A DNA stretch of 64,000 nt from Siphonodentalium dalli (lineage: Eukaryota > Mollusca > Scaphopoda > Gadilida > Siphonodentaliidae), in NCBI GenBank assembly GCA_032622095.1, contig CP136062.1, positions 34,782,918-34,846,917 of the forward strand, given 5' to 3'. How positions within the stretch are numbered: the first letter of the stretch is position 1; every line of letters begins with the position of its first letter. A program made the position numbers and the translations under genes. Below the pieces are notes generated by a model. The model worked only from the letters and a program-made list of their open reading frames with translations, did not search any database and had not been told where the DNA came from. Shown one piece after another: positions 25,701 to 38,247 of the stretch.

Positions 25701-28700
25701 GCTTTTGTATATATCCGGATATGGTAAGCATAAAGAGCGTTGTTTGTTACTGTTTTTCTTATATGGAAATAATGAAGAGCGTTCATGTAATGTTTGTGAG
25801 ATTAAACAATATGACTGCGTTGTGTTATGTAAACAGAAGCAAAACTTCTTTAACACGAGCAGGCTGTTGTTCACACAACCATCGTACACATCAATTGAGG
25901 ACAATATACTATTTACGCGCTGATTATGTTTGCATATGAACACAACTATATATATTTTAATATTCCTTCTGATGGTGGCGATTTGAACACAATAAAATTT
26001 CTGCAACGAACGCCGCCCGTGTCTTTAATTGTTATAACCAATGTCGTGTGCTGATATACATATACATATAGCTAACAAAATTAACGACATTAGGGAGACT
26101 CATGAAATAATCCGACATTAGGGAGACATCTCGACACATATTTTTTAATATTCCATCTGTTGGTGGCGATTTGAACACATATGAATATTTCTGCAACGAA
26201 CGCCGCCCGTGCCTTTAATTATTATAACCAATACCATGTAATGGTACACATATACCTAACAACATGAACGCATTGGGGAGACTCTTGAAATAATCCGACC
26301 TTAGGGAGACATCTCGACACAGCTATATATATTTTAATATTCCATCTGTTGGTGGCGATTTGAACACATACAAATATTTCTGCAACGAACGCCGCCCGTG
26401 CCTTTAATTATTATAACCAATACCATGTAATGATATACATATACCTAACAACATGAACGACATTATGGAGATTCTTGAAATAATCTGACCTTAGGGAGAC
26501 ATCTCAACATATCATTTTCCATGCAAAGTGCAGCTTCTGGGTATGTTGAGAGCATTTGGTATTAATAATTAAAAAAAAATCTTGTATTGCTCATATTAAA
26601 GATACGGGCGGTGTTGGCGGTGGGTATGCTGTTAAGATATTCATCTCCGTCAAAAAGCGCCATAAACAGAAATAGTAAAATATAGGCAGAATTTGTTGTT
26701 ATATCATACAGAAATATGGCATAAACAGTATGTTATTGTCAATTGTTTTCATTGTGTTGTGCAAACACAAGGAAAAAACCGTTACGTTTCCTGGCTTTTG
26801 TTAGATCCGGATATGGTAAGCATAAAGAGCGTTGTTTGTTACTGTTTTTCTTATATGGAAATAATGAAGAGCGTTTATATAATGTTTGTGTGATTAACCA
26901 ATATGATTGCGTTGTGTTATGTAAACAGAAGCAAAACTTCTATAACACGAGCAGGCTGTAATTGTTTACACAGCCACCGTACACCTTGAAAACAATATAC
27001 TATTTATGCGCTGATTATGTTTGCATATGAACAAAACTATATATATTTTAATATTCCTTCTGTTGGTGGCGATTTGAACACATGGATATTTCTGCAACGA
27101 ACGCCGCCCGTGTCTTTAATTATTATAACCAATGCCGTGTGCTGATATACATATACATATAGCTAACAACATTACCGACCTTATGGATACTCTTGAAATA
27201 ATCCGACCTTAGGGAGACATCTCGATATATCATTTTATATGCAATGCGTAGCTTCTGGGTAAGGTGAGAGCATTTGTTATTGATAAAAAAACATCTTTTA
27301 TTGCTATATTAAAGATACTTGCGGTGTTGGCGGTGGGTATGCTGTTAAAATATTCATCTCCTTCAAAAACAGCCATAAACAGAAATAGTAAAATATTGGC
27401 AGAATGTGTTGTTATATCATACAGAAATATGGCATAAACAGTATGTTATTGTCAATTGTTTTCACTTTGTTGTGCAAACAAAAGGAAAAAACCGTTACGT
27501 TTCCTGGCTTTTGTATAGATCCGGATATGGTAAGCATAAAGAGCGTTGTTTGTTACTGTTTTTCTTATATGGAAATAATGAAGAGCGTTCATGTAATGTT
27601 TGTGAGATTAACCAATATGACTGCGTTGTGTTATGTAAACAGAAGCATAACTTCTGTAACACGAGCAGGCTGTTGTTCACACAACATCGTACACATTGAG
27701 GACACTATACTATTTACAGGCTGATTATGTTTGCATATGAACAAAACTATACATATTTTAATATTCCTTCTGATGGTGGCGATTTGAGCACATGAATAAT
27801 TCGGCAACGAACACCGCCCGTGTCTTTAATTATTATAACCAATGCCGTGTACTGATATATAAATACATATAGCTAACACTACCGACCTTAGCGAGACTCT
27901 TGAAATAATCCGAGACATCTCAATATATCATTTTCCATGAAACGTGCAGCTTCTGGGTATGGTGAGAGCATTTGGTATTAATAAAAAAACATCTTTTATT
28001 GCTCATATTAAAGATACGGGCGGTGTTTGGCGGTTGGTATGCTGTTAAAATATTTGTTTAGATCCGGATATGGTAAGCATAAAGAGCGTTCTTTGTTACT
28101 GTTTTTCTCATATGGAAATAATGAAGAGCGTTTATATAATGTTTGTGTGATTAATTAATATGATTGCGTTGTGTTATATAAACAGAAGCAAAACTTCTGC
28201 AACACGAACAGGCTGTTGTTTACACAACCATCGTACACCTTGAGGACAATATACTATTTAAGCGCTGATTATGTTTGCATATGAACAAAACTATATATAT
28301 TTTAATATTCCTTCCGATGGTGGCGATTTTAACACATGAATATTTCTGCAACGAACACCGCCCGTGTCTTTAATTATTATAACCAACGCCGTGTACTGAT
28401 ATATATATATATACATATAGCTAACAACATTACCGACCTTATGGAGACTCTTGAAATAATCCGACCTTAGGGAGACATCTCGATATATCATTTTATATGC
28501 AAAGCATAGCTTCTGGGTGTGGTGGGAGCATTTGGTATTAATAAAAAAACATGTTTTATTGCTATATTAAAGATACTGGCGGTGTTGGCGGTGTACATGC
28601 TGTGAAAATATTCACCTCCGTTAAGTGTGTTATGTAAACAAAAGCAAAAAACGTCATGTTTCCTGGGTTTTGTTTAGATCCGGATACGGTAAACATAAAG

Positions 28701-29370
28701 AGCGTTATTTGTTACTACTTTCCTTATTTGGAAATAATTAAGAGACTCTAGAAATAATCCGACCTTAATGAGATATCTCAATATATCATTTTCTATGCAG
28801 CGCGTGGCTTCTGGGTAAGGTGAGAGCATTTGTTATTAATCGGAAAAAAATCTTTTATTGCTATATTAAAGATACGGGCGGTGTTAGCAATCATCGTGTA
28901 CCTTGGGGACAATATCCTATTTACGCGATGATTATGTTTGCATATGAAAAAAACTGTACATATTTTAATATTCCATATTATGTAAACAAAGGAAAAACCG
29001 TTACGTTTCCTTGCTTTTGTTTAGATCCGGATATGGTAAACATAAAGAGCGTTTTGGTTCCTTATATGGAAATAATAAAGAGCGTTTATATAATTTTTGT
29101 GTGGTCAACCACTATACTTGCGTTGTGTTGTGTAAACAAAAGCAAAACTTCTGTAACACGAGCAGGCTGCTGTTTACCCACCATAGTACACATTGAGGAC
29201 AATATACTATTTACCCGCTGAATATATTTGCATATGAACAAACTATATATTTTTTAATATTCCTTCTGTTGGTTGCGATTTGAACACATATGATATTTCT
29301 GCAACGAACTTCGGCCGTGCCTTTAATTATTATAACCAATGCCATGTACTGATATAGCGTTTTACAAAGA
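22795..29370. mobile_element. Tandem MITE array, about nine units
   Basis: The left-terminal motif AAAGATACGGGCGGTGTTGG recurs near 23128, 24043, 24952, 25507, 26598, 27311, 28010, 28568 and 28868. Each unit is followed by the same interior and a GAACGCCGCCCGTG-CTTTAATTATTATAACC right end. The spacer containing GGGAGACTCTTGAAATAATCCGACC is repeated with each unit, so the array grew by tandem duplication rather than by independent insertion. The first two units (about 22795-23709 and 23710-24625) are nearly identical. Open frames of 60-113 codons are repeat by-products. Confidence 0.7.
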
Positions 29371-29594
29371 TTAAACCAGGTCCCCGCATTCGTGTATTGA
29401 GGGTTAAATTTCTCGCGTATGCTAGCATCTTATATTATATCTAGTCATGTTATAAAACTTTTTCAAAAATGTGGCTTCAAAATATAAAGTACATATTATG
29501 TATCTCCATAACTTTGATTTTTAATATGTGTCCCATAATACCGCATTTTGTGGTATTTATTGCATATGTCCCCCTAATATGGTTCATGTTGTAT

Positions 29595-29820
29595 GTAAAA
29601 TGAGCAAACATTAGGGAGACGGTATTAGGGGGACACTTGTTATATATTTTTAAATATTATAATAGTTATAACAAATGACATCATAGATGGTTTTTCGATT
29701 AATACCAAATGCCCTCACCACACACAGAAGCTATGCGTTGCATAGAAAATGATATATCGAGATGTCTCCCTAAGGTCGGATTATTTCAACAGTCTCCCTA
29801 AGGTCGTTAGTGTTGTTAGC

Positions 29821-29865
<45 letters not shown>

Positions 29866-29870
29866 CCCGT
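29595..29870 (-). repeat. Inverted copy of the array spacer, then (TA)n
   Basis: The minus strand from about 29815 back to 29690 repeats the array's spacer (CCGACCTTAGGGAGACATCTCGATATATCAT, split over the region, and a TGTGTGGTGAGGGCATTTGG-like stretch). A (TA)n run follows at 29821-29865. Confidence 0.5.
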
Positions 29871-29879
29871 TGCTGTTTA

Positions 29880-32400
29880 TCTGTGTGTAAGGGTGTGTCT
29901 CTGTGTGTATAACTCGGTCACGCTTTGGGGGCTTAAATCACTTTTCAACCATGAATCCAATGTAGCCAAAATTTGGAACACCGCCTGCAGTGTGTCATGG
30001 AAGACGACTCATATAACTTTCACGCTGATTGGTCAAAGAAAACATGAGATCGAACATAGTCCACAAATGTCGTATTTGCACCCAAGAAGATACTATTTAT
30101 TATGACCTTTGTCGAAATGACCTCATATGACGTCGGACTCAAACCCACACTTGCGTTGCTATTGCATTGACGAAAACTCCCATGGTATACCAGGAAGACG
30201 GCGAAGGGACGCAGTATGATCTCCCCGCAAGCAAGTGGGTACCGTTCAGCAGATCAGCTTGAACTCGGTTAGACAGCCACAGTCCCGGGCCCATCGGGAC
30301 TAAAACAGTTGTAACACTGTCGGCATTAAATGAGCGCTCTCTTAATCTTCCAGTTGAGTGTAAATCTATAAATATAGATTGCTAAAATTATCGAAATATG
30401 CGCAAAACGCTCAAATGGGCCGCAGAGCAGTGGCCCTACTCTGCTGAATAAAGGTTCCCAATAGGAGTCTGTTTGAGATTAAAATGTACGCGAAGCGCAC
30501 AATGGAGCCACATGCTCCTAAATATGCAGGTACATTGTACAAAGGGGCCGCAGTCCGTGCACATTGTCAGCAGCCCCCACCCGCCGCTTAATACAGGAGC
30601 CCTTTTAAGATACTAATTTACGCGAAGCGTACACATGGGCTACAGGGCACAGGCTCTCATATAGGTAGCACACAAAGGGCCACAGAGATAGTTTCAGTTA
30701 GTATTGTAATACAGGAAGAGATGGTAATTTTGCTGCGTTCCACAATCATGTGCATGCATATAATATTAGAGCGGTGGGAGGGGGGGGGAAACTACAGTTT
30801 GTAATGAAATAAAGTGTTCCCATGCATCCATCCAATGACAATTAGAAGCATAATATTAGCCATCCCATTTCTAATAGAAATTACAATTTGTTCATTCACG
30901 CGAAAACCAGACAGTAACAAAGAAAATCTATATACCCGTCATTTTTTTTACCGGCAACCCCCTAGTAGCAACCACCAAGGGTGCTTATACCTAAGGCAGG
31001 TGAATGACGTCGTATAATTTTTTTCTATATCCATCAGTGATTTTTCAAGATCGCGGGTATAGATTTTGGCGAAATTGTGACGTGACTTCCGGTTAGCAAC
31101 CGTGTGGAGATTGCAAAAAACGCGGAATTGGAAATGAAGCGTCGCGATACAAATATAAGTAACTAATTCACAACTTACGAAGAATTCACACGTGATTTAA
31201 GTCTATTAATTTCATTTAGACCAATTTCGTTGGTCAGCTTAATGAAAACGTGACCACTGCATGATGTTACATAAATTATCTTTAGCGTTATGTCGCCGAA
31301 AAAAGGCAAACTTGAGGCACATCATGTGTGGCTGCTCTACTACGTGTCACGTACGATTCATATTAGATATATACCCGTCGTGTTTTGTGAGTTTATGTGT
31401 ATGACTGTGTCTGTATAAATCGATCACGCACTTGGCGTGTTTATAACATTTCAGCCTGTGTCCAATGTAGCCCACATTTGGAAAACGGCCTACAATGTAG
31501 ATGACAACTCGCCAACTTTCACGCCGATTGGTCAAAGAAAACATGAGATCGAACATGGGCCCCAAAGTAGACACTATGTGTTGTGACGTTTATTGAACAG
31601 GACACTTGCTTTGGTATTGTTTAGACGAAACTTCCATGCGCTCTACAAAAGCATCGTTTGCTACATTAATTTGTCAGTTCAGGTTGATTGCTAATGTTGA
31701 TTTTTGCCGGAATATCGAGCCGAGTGGAACTAAATAAGTTACAACGGTGTTGACACTAACTGTTTTTTAACCTTGCAGTTGAGTGTAAATCTATATATAT
31801 AATGTGTAAAATATCAAAATGTGCGTGAAGCGCTCATGTGGGCCGCAGTGGCTCGTGGTCCCTACTCTGAAGAATACAGGCTTCCGACGGCAGTCTGTTT
31901 GAGACTAAAATGTGTGCGAAGCATAATATTAGCCACTTCATTTATAATAATATGACAATGTGTTCATGCACGCGAACACAAGAAAGTAACAAAGAACATG
32001 TATTTACCCGTTATTTGTGACGCGGGCAACCCCCTAGTATATCTATATAAACCCGTCATTTGTGTATATGCGAGGGTGTGTGTGCGTGTGTGTGTGTATA
32101 ACTCGGTCACGTATTGGACGTTTATAACTTTTCAACCATGCATCCAATATATCTCAAATTTGGAAGACGGCATACGTTATGTTGTACAAGATAACTCATA
32201 AAATTTCACGTTGATTCGTCAAAGAACACCTGAGATCTAACATGGTCCGCTAACGCCGTATCTGCACTCAAATAGACACTATTTCTTATGGCGTTGGTCT
32301 AAATGACTTCATGTAACGTCGTACGCAGACCCACACTTGAATTGCTAGTTTAGACGAAACTTCTATGCGCTCTACCAAAGCATTGTTGGAAATGGGTGCT
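29880..32400. repeat. Diverged dispersed repeat, three copies
   Basis: Copies at about 29895-30420, 31395-31900 and 32055-32400 share TGTGTATAACTCGGTCACG, TTTTCAACCATG-ATCCAAT, GATTGGTCAAAGAAAACATGAGATC and CAC-CTTGCGTTGCTA-like blocks. Two copies are followed by a GCAACCCCCTAGTA motif (30954 and 32025). None has an intact coding frame. Confidence 0.5.
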
Positions 32401-35400
32401 ATGTTCGACATGCTGAGTGTGAGTATAAGTAAGGGGTGTGGTAATATGTCAGGGACTTGGACAGAGATCTTGAAATTAGCTAACCCCACAATAATGACAA
32501 AAAAGTTCAACAGTTAGCATTCCATGGCTGCCACGATATTCGTTAGATATTTGAAACTGTAAACTATCGATTGAGTATAGATCTAAATTATTTCAAAGAG
32601 TTTTTGCCTAAGATACACTCATCAATGTTGCGATCACCCTAATTATTTATTCTATATATAAGCCACATCCTCCTAGACTGGGCCATTCTTACAGTCAGAG
32701 ACATGCGGGCAAGGTTGTCCCACCCTTTCACTTTGACCAAAATGTTCAAAAGTGTTTTCATGGCTGACACGACATTAATTTAAGTTATTGAGAATTCCAG
32801 AATGTTGAACAGTTTGAGAAACATTGGGGAGGGGTGGTAACACATCAAAGTTCAAACCCATGTCACCACATCCATTTTGTTTACACATATTACCATATTT
32901 ATTCCAACCCATATTGTCGCAGACCTGAAATCCTTACTGTCGGGGGGGGGGGCGTGCGGACAACGGGGGGGGGGAATGGGGCCGGACAACAGCATGTTGA
33001 TAGCAGCCCGCCCTTCTTCCAAACTGTTCTAAGTGTACTGGTTAGAAGTTAGAACAACAAACTAGTTTAGTTGGTAGCTTGGTGAGCCCCAATCCAAGTA
33101 ATTAATTGATAGGAATACCTCAGACAAAGTATGGGATGGGTAATATATATGTCACGATGCTTGAAAATAATAGCGGAGAAGAAATGTAGGCAAAGTCATA
33201 TGGGTACTGCTGATTTAACTAAGCTGGGTACCCAAATGTAAATGTTACAAAAGCTGGGAACCCAACTGATAGTTTTAAAAAGCTGGGTAATCAACTAAAC
33301 GAAAGGGGTGACAATGACCTTTTCAGTCCCAATAATTAATAATCATGTCTATTATTGGGGCGTGTTCAATTTTATGTTTTAGGAACAAGTGGCGTTTAAT
33401 ACAGTGGCAACGTCCCTGTAGTCATTTGTCGTTTGTGGGGGAGGCATCAATACAAACATTTACCCCAACCAAATACATAAATCCATGATCCTAAATTATG
33501 CTCAATACAATGGTATTCGACAACACTCTCCAGCTGAAATAATTATTGTGACAACGTCATAACTTCCTTCCAACAGCTCTGGACAGTCATTTGAACATTG
33601 ACACAACGTATCAATATGACGTGATTCTTTGGCAAAATGATACGCACGTAATGTTAAGTTTGTAAAATGAAATTATTTTTTGCAACTATGGGTGCATGCC
33701 CAGTGCTGGGCAGCGGAGCGCGTAACAAACACCATGTGACGTGACTCCAGATATTGTCTGTGTATAAGAGGAGGAACTTGGCGACAGGGATGACGATTGG
33801 TTCTCACCCCGCCACAATTGGTCAAACACAGTTGCAGTTGTCACCCCTGACACATCATTACTTGGCAACTTTATGTTCGTATAGGTTGAATATGTTTTCA
33901 TTGTCTGATTTTCCAACAATCAGTAGGAATAGTTTTGTTTACACATCCAGTAACATATTACATCAGTAACAGTCTTATTCAATTTGGGGAAATTGTCAAC
34001 AGTTGGAAAGCGTGGGTGCTGAGTGATACGTTTCAATCCAAAAAGCGGGGGAGGGTGCAAATGGAAACTCGCGAAGCAAGGAGTTTGGTGTCTGGTTCAA
34101 GAGGATGCAGTTGGTAAATTCAATTTTGACACCCCCCCCCACAAACATATCATGTAGCTACGTCACTGATTCGGATACCATAAATAGGTTGACCTATACA
34201 TGTACATATTTCGGAAACTAAAAACTTCCGCGGGAGGCTCGAAAGAGCAAATAGACCCTATCCTTCGCCCCACGATACACCCCCTGCGATTAAGTATGTA
34301 CTAGTAATCATACAAGAATGGCCTGGTTGACAAATACACGAAACATTGATGCATTAGCGTCATATTGTCTGGTAAATACTTTACATGGCCATTTTCCAGC
34401 TGTTTAAAAATGTTCGCACAGAAATGAAACGAACGCTCTTTATTTCTGACATATCTTACAGTTCTGGAACGCTCCGTGTGAATAGCTGATTTTTGGTTGG
34501 GACCCAAACATCGTGGTCAATGTTGTATTGTTATGACTTCAATGCATCTTATTGTGACATGTATAAATTTATCGGCCTATTTCGATACGGGAAACATTTC
34601 ACAAGTGAATATTATTAGGTGTATTTTGGAGCGCAAAACGCGAAGTGGATTTAAGGTACCGGTTTGAAAATACCGAATTAAGGACGGGTTGTTCAAATAT
34701 AGTTACATGTACTTAGCATTTTGCAATCTCCATGCAGAGTTCGATGCCATACGCAGGGCGTCAGACGAGGGGGTTGAACTCTGTTTTGCAGCTGAGCATT
34801 TTCTTCAACGAAAGGGGGTGGCTCATGGTGCAATTGTAAATTCCTATTCTGGCAGTACACCACCCCGACAGTTATAAGCATGATAGGGAAAACAGCATAC
34901 AACTGGAGGTGGAATGGTGTCCGCTGGCGTAGCCTAAACTTAATTATTCATGGAAATCCACGAGCACGGACGTGGTTAGATGGTTTCCGCGTTGGGGAGG
35001 AGATTTCTACCTTGGAATTTACAACTGCACCCCCTTTGGGGTTTGCTTTCCCAAATTACTGCTCCGTCACGGCCTGGGTGGTAGCATTATTCTAAATAGA
35101 TCATTGGTATTGTTGCCACGGCCAGGAGAGGAACGGAATACACGGAAAACATTTTGAGATCCTAACCGGAAAACTCCTAACATCTTGACTGGCCTCAAGA
35201 TTTCCAATTGTTGGACATTTCCAACCTGAGACCCCCCCCCCCCACCATAAGGTAGGAAAATTTCCAACTGATGCCATTTGAATCTAATTTTACAGAAAAG
35301 TTAAATCCATATCAAACTATATACCGGCACGAGAACAATCTCAACCTATAATAGTGTTGGTGTAATCGTGTGAAAGTTCCAACTAATGTTGTGTCATGTA

Positions 35401-35999
35401 TGAAATATACAAATGTCGACAAATGTGCGTTACGTTTTCAACGTTGGGCCAACGTTAAATCAGCGGTAAAACCAACGTTGACCCAACGTTGGTTGCCCAA
35501 CGTCGGGCCAACGTAGCCGTGCTATCTGGGTATGTCGAACATATAAAGATCTGTCATTTTTAACAATCCCTTGTTAAATAACTTAAAAATTCCTATGCAT
35601 TCCATGATCTATTTGAATGTAGAGTGTGTTATGATGGCAATTATATATGCAAAACTATAAATTGTAGTTACTGTTATTTGAACTGGAAACAAATCTGAAT
35701 GTGACCATTGTATTATATTGATCAGCTGACTGATGGCCCGGACATGCGGATCACCGAATGCCACGTAAGTCTATGTATTGCTACGCGTCAGCCATAGTCA
35801 TACCATTAAGTAGTTTGGTCACTTGAAATGGTATATATTTTAAGAGTAGCCAAAAGAGTAGCAATAACAGAAACTAAATGTCGAAGCAATGTAAATAATA
35901 ATAAGTATGGTATAAATAAAATTCACACACAGTATCCGAGAATAATAAACAATCAACATTCGTGGTATTGCGGTTTTAACCACGATACCACGAGTGGTG
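32401..35999. other. Intergenic, minor repeats, no supported gene
   Basis: Contains three copies of AAGCTGGG(T/A)A(C/A)CCAA at 33222-33300, G-runs near 32940-32980, and a cluster of CCAACGTTGG-like palindromes at 35435-35515. A small inverted repeat CGTGGTAT/ATACCACG lies at 35961-35990, just outside the Polinton insertion site. No gene is supported. Confidence 0.4.
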
Positions 36000-36005
36000 A
36001 ACATT

Positions 36006-36279
36006 AGTAGTAATGGTGGGCACTATGGCCCAGTACCCCCCAGACATGGGCACTATGGCCCAGTACTCCCCAGACATGGGCACTATGGCCCAGTACCCCC
36101 CAGACATGGGCACTATGGCCCATGGGACATAGTGCCCATGTCTGGGGGGTACTGGGCCATAGTGCCCATGTCTGGGGGGTACTGGGCCATAGTTCCCACC
36201 CTGAGGATAGATGTTCCTGTCATTGATGTGACATTTCTGATCGAAAAAAATGAAAATGGACTTAGAATTATTTTTTTCA
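36006..36279 (+). repeat. Polinton left terminal inverted repeat
   Basis: It begins with AGTAGTAATGGT, then about 3.5 direct copies of a 30-bp unit (GGGCACTATGGCCCAGTACC followed by CCCCAGACAT). It turns over near 36124 at GGCCCATGGGACATAG and runs about 2.5 copies in inverse orientation, then about 80 bp of unique sequence to 36279. The repeat matches 52877-53209 in inverse. Protein-primed replication would start at such ends. A plus-strand open frame across it is an artefact of the repeat. Confidence 0.92.
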
Positions 36280-36343
36280 AAAGGGAAATCTCACTTTGGA
36301 AAATATCAATTAGCTATCAAGAGTATCTTTTCGATCATTTGGT

Positions 36344-36359
36344 GGCCCTGAAAAGGGCC
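36344..36359 (-). terminator. Histone-type 3' stem-loop of the 36379-36879 gene
   Basis: On the minus strand it reads GGCCCTTTTCAGGGCC, preceded by AAAAC and followed by ACCAAA. Six-base-pair stem, TTTC loop, AAAC upstream and ACCA downstream all fit the metazoan replication-dependent histone mRNA 3' processing hairpin. It lies 19 nt after the TAA of the minus-strand gene and is in the sense orientation for it; the loop makes orientation unambiguous. Confidence 0.75.
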
Positions 36360-36378
36360 GTTTTATTTTTGTTATAGT

Positions 36379-36879
36379 TTAGAATCCGCCACATTGAACT
36401 TCTTTGTTCGCCAAAACTTCAATTGATTTGTCTCCTCGCCTCATCCATATTTCGCATTCACAATAATGCTCGTGGCAAACGTGGGGGATCCACACTAGAG
36501 GTATTGATGACTTGAATCTTGATTTGTAGCCGCCTTTGGTAGCATCAAACATGACGATAGGTCGCTGTATAGCAGTCGCCGCTAATTCAACCATCAATCT
36601 TGATTCGGCCAAAAGTGGTGTGCGCCGTAAATCTTGTGCCGACGCACCAAGTTCGTCACTCTCTGTGTAGTACAGGTCAACTGCCGCATCTCTCAGAATC
36701 ATCCATCCATCGGTCGTCCCGTAAATCCCGAGGCTGAGTGCCCTCCAAAATAGCGATATTTCTTCACCGTACACTGCTTTACAGTATACCCCACCGCCCA
36801 TTATCTCGTCAAGATCTGTTATGTTTACAGCAGTCATCTTTGAATGTAGAATAAATTGTTCGCTGTCGTGCTTGAACAT
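36379..36879 (-). CDS. OTU/vertnin-like domain protein, catalytic Cys apparently lost
   Basis: 166 residues from the ATG at 36877-36879; a second ATG at 36835-36837 would remove 14 residues. Residues about 38-65 (GEEISLFWRALSLGIYGTT then W-x-I-L-R) resemble the start of OTU-fold domains, where the usual core is a Gly-Asn-Cys-Leu-Phe-Arg-Ala-like motif. A helix follows (LMVELAATAIQRPIVMF), and a His-containing strand near the C-terminus (HVCHEHYCECEIW) could hold the active-site His. The position where OTU proteases have Cys looks like Ser, so protease activity is doubtful. OTU domains normally remove ubiquitin. The gene sits alone on the minus strand, has a histone-type hairpin 19 nt after its stop, and shares its upstream block with the next cassettes. 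The domain call is by eye and moderately sure. Confidence 0.5.
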   Translation of the reverse strand: MFKHDSEQFILHSKMTAVNITDLDEIMGGGVYCKAVYGEEISLFWRALSLGIYGTTDGWMILRDAAVDLYYTESDELGASAQDLRRTPLLAESRLMVELAATAIQRPIVMFDATKGGYKSRFKSSIPLVWIPHVCHEHYCECEIWMRRGDKSIEVLANKEVQCGGF

Positions 36880-36885
36880 ATATCA

Positions 36886-37398
36886 CGATTGCGCGGGCGG
36901 TAGAGAAAGCACATAATACTTTGACGTTAAAAATGACAAATGTTTCCTGACGTTGTGTTTCTTTACAGTGCATTATCTGTTAGTTTCACCATTTCGATAT
37001 GTTATAGATTAAATTCATGATAGTATATACAATTAATTAAGATGTTTTAACATATGAATTCATCTTCGTTCATAAACGATGACCAAGTAAAGTTATCAAA
37101 TGCAATGATCAAGAAAAATGTTCAGTATGTTTCTTGTGTTCAGTTTTTATGTATAAAATATGTACAATTCCAAAACCAAAAACTAGAAAAACATTCCATA
37201 TTTGCCTAACGAGGTAATAAATATATCAATCATGTGTACCAAATAATAGATAATGATCTAACGAAATTAAAAACATTTGTTTGATCACTATGCAATAATG
37301 ATCAAGAAAAATATGCATGTTGATCCGGTTCTGAAAAAACACAACGTCAGGAAATATTTGTCAATTTTAACGCCAAAGTATTATGTGATTTCATTGAC
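36886..37398. repeat. Intercassette block, copy 1, with divergent promoter-like motifs
   Basis: A stretch repeated at 38761-39273 at a constant offset of 1875 bp with few substitutions and no indels over about 490 bp. Its two ends are inverted relative to each other: AGCACATAATACTTTGACGTT...CCTGACGTTGTGTTT (36907-36960) is the near-complement of AAACACAACGTCAGG...AACGCCAAAGTATTATGTG (37335-37390). The arrangement puts the same motif upstream of the minus-strand gene and, in opposite sense, towards the plus-strand gene. It is probably a bidirectional promoter region. Confidence 0.65.
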
Positions 37399-37704
37399 GC
37401 CCGTGTAACAATCTTGTGTTTAGTTTTATGTATAAAATATGTACAATTCCAAAAACAAAAACTAGAAAAACATTCCATATTTTCCTAACGAGATAACAAA
37501 TATATCAATCATGTGTACCAACTAATAGATAATGATCTAACGAAATAAAAAACATTTGTTTGATCGCTATACAATAATGATCAAGAAAAATATGCAAGTT
37601 GATCCGGCTCTGAAAAAACACAACTTGAGGAAATATTTGTCAATTTTAACGCCAACGCGACATGTGATTTCATTGTCGCCCGTGTCAAATGTATACAAAT
37701 ATTT
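37399..37704 (+). promoter_or_regulatory. Promoter-like block of the 37744 cassette (tandem partial copy)
   Basis: It repeats the last 270 bp or so of the preceding block (TCTTGTGTTTAGTTTTATG, TGTACAATTCCAAAAACAAAAAC, TAACGAGATAACAAATATATCAATC). It ends with AGGAAATATTTGTCAATTTTAACGCCAACGCGACATGTGATTTCATTGTCGCCCG, given here only as the run of landmarks from 37629 to 37683, and then ATGTATACAAATATTTTC. The terminal 80 bp are nearly identical to those before the 39328 gene and then identity stops 25-40 bp before each ATG. Confidence 0.55.
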
Positions 37705-37743
37705 TCGAATTTGATCAACCTTACATTGCATTGCTATCAAGAG

Positions 37744-38225
37744 ATGGATCCGTTAACAGAATTTCTTCAGAGTGAGATATACAGTAGTCCTGTTGCACAG
37801 AATACATATGCGGCACCACAGTCAACAGGCCAAGCTAATACGACAATGACTATAGGTGGTGATACACTCATTTTAAAAGCGATTTTAGATGAACTGAGAT
37901 GTCTTCGCAGGGATATTGACGTGAAAACGCAAGTAACGCATCAAGAAGTGAAAGTGAATCTTCATTTCGTTGCAGAAGAGATAGATATACCAATCAGGGT
38001 TCATGATGTTCAGAGATCGAAAGAGCAGAAACAGATCAAAAAAGAAAATTATTGGCGGCGAAAGAAAAACAACCTAAGAGTATCATGAAGGCTGAGACAA
38101 AAGTCAGATTTCATCTTCCTTGTAAAGAATCTAAAGATACAGAGAAAAGCGATGAATTCGCAAAAGCTCTCGGTTCTCATGGGAAAGATATGTCAAGATA
38201 TAAGAAAAACACAAAACGGTGTTAA
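37744..38225 (+). CDS. Unknown cargo protein, probable -1 frameshift near the middle-to-end
   Basis: The ATG at 37744 opens 114 codons ending at 38088. A helical, probably coiled-coil section lies at about residues 38-100 (LILKAILDELRCLRRDID and following charged heptads). Near 38038-38044 the frame passes an A6 run. Reading one frame back from there gives about 60 more codons, very Lys-rich, to a TAA at 38223-38225. That later stop lies 22 nt before the histone-type hairpin, matching the 19-20 nt spacing of the other cassettes, which argues that the extended frame is the original one. The heptamer around the A-run is not a canonical slippery site, so a recent indel or sequence error is likelier than programmed frameshifting. 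I recognise no family. It is flanked by the same upstream and downstream repeats as the 39328 gene. Confidence 0.55.
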
Positions 38226-38247
38226 AGTCAGATGATAATTTTAAAAC

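Noticed and set aside
35994-36377. 127-codon Pro/Gly/His-rich frame
   Set aside because: Reads through the 30-bp repeats of the Polinton terminal repeat and the antisense side of the hairpin.
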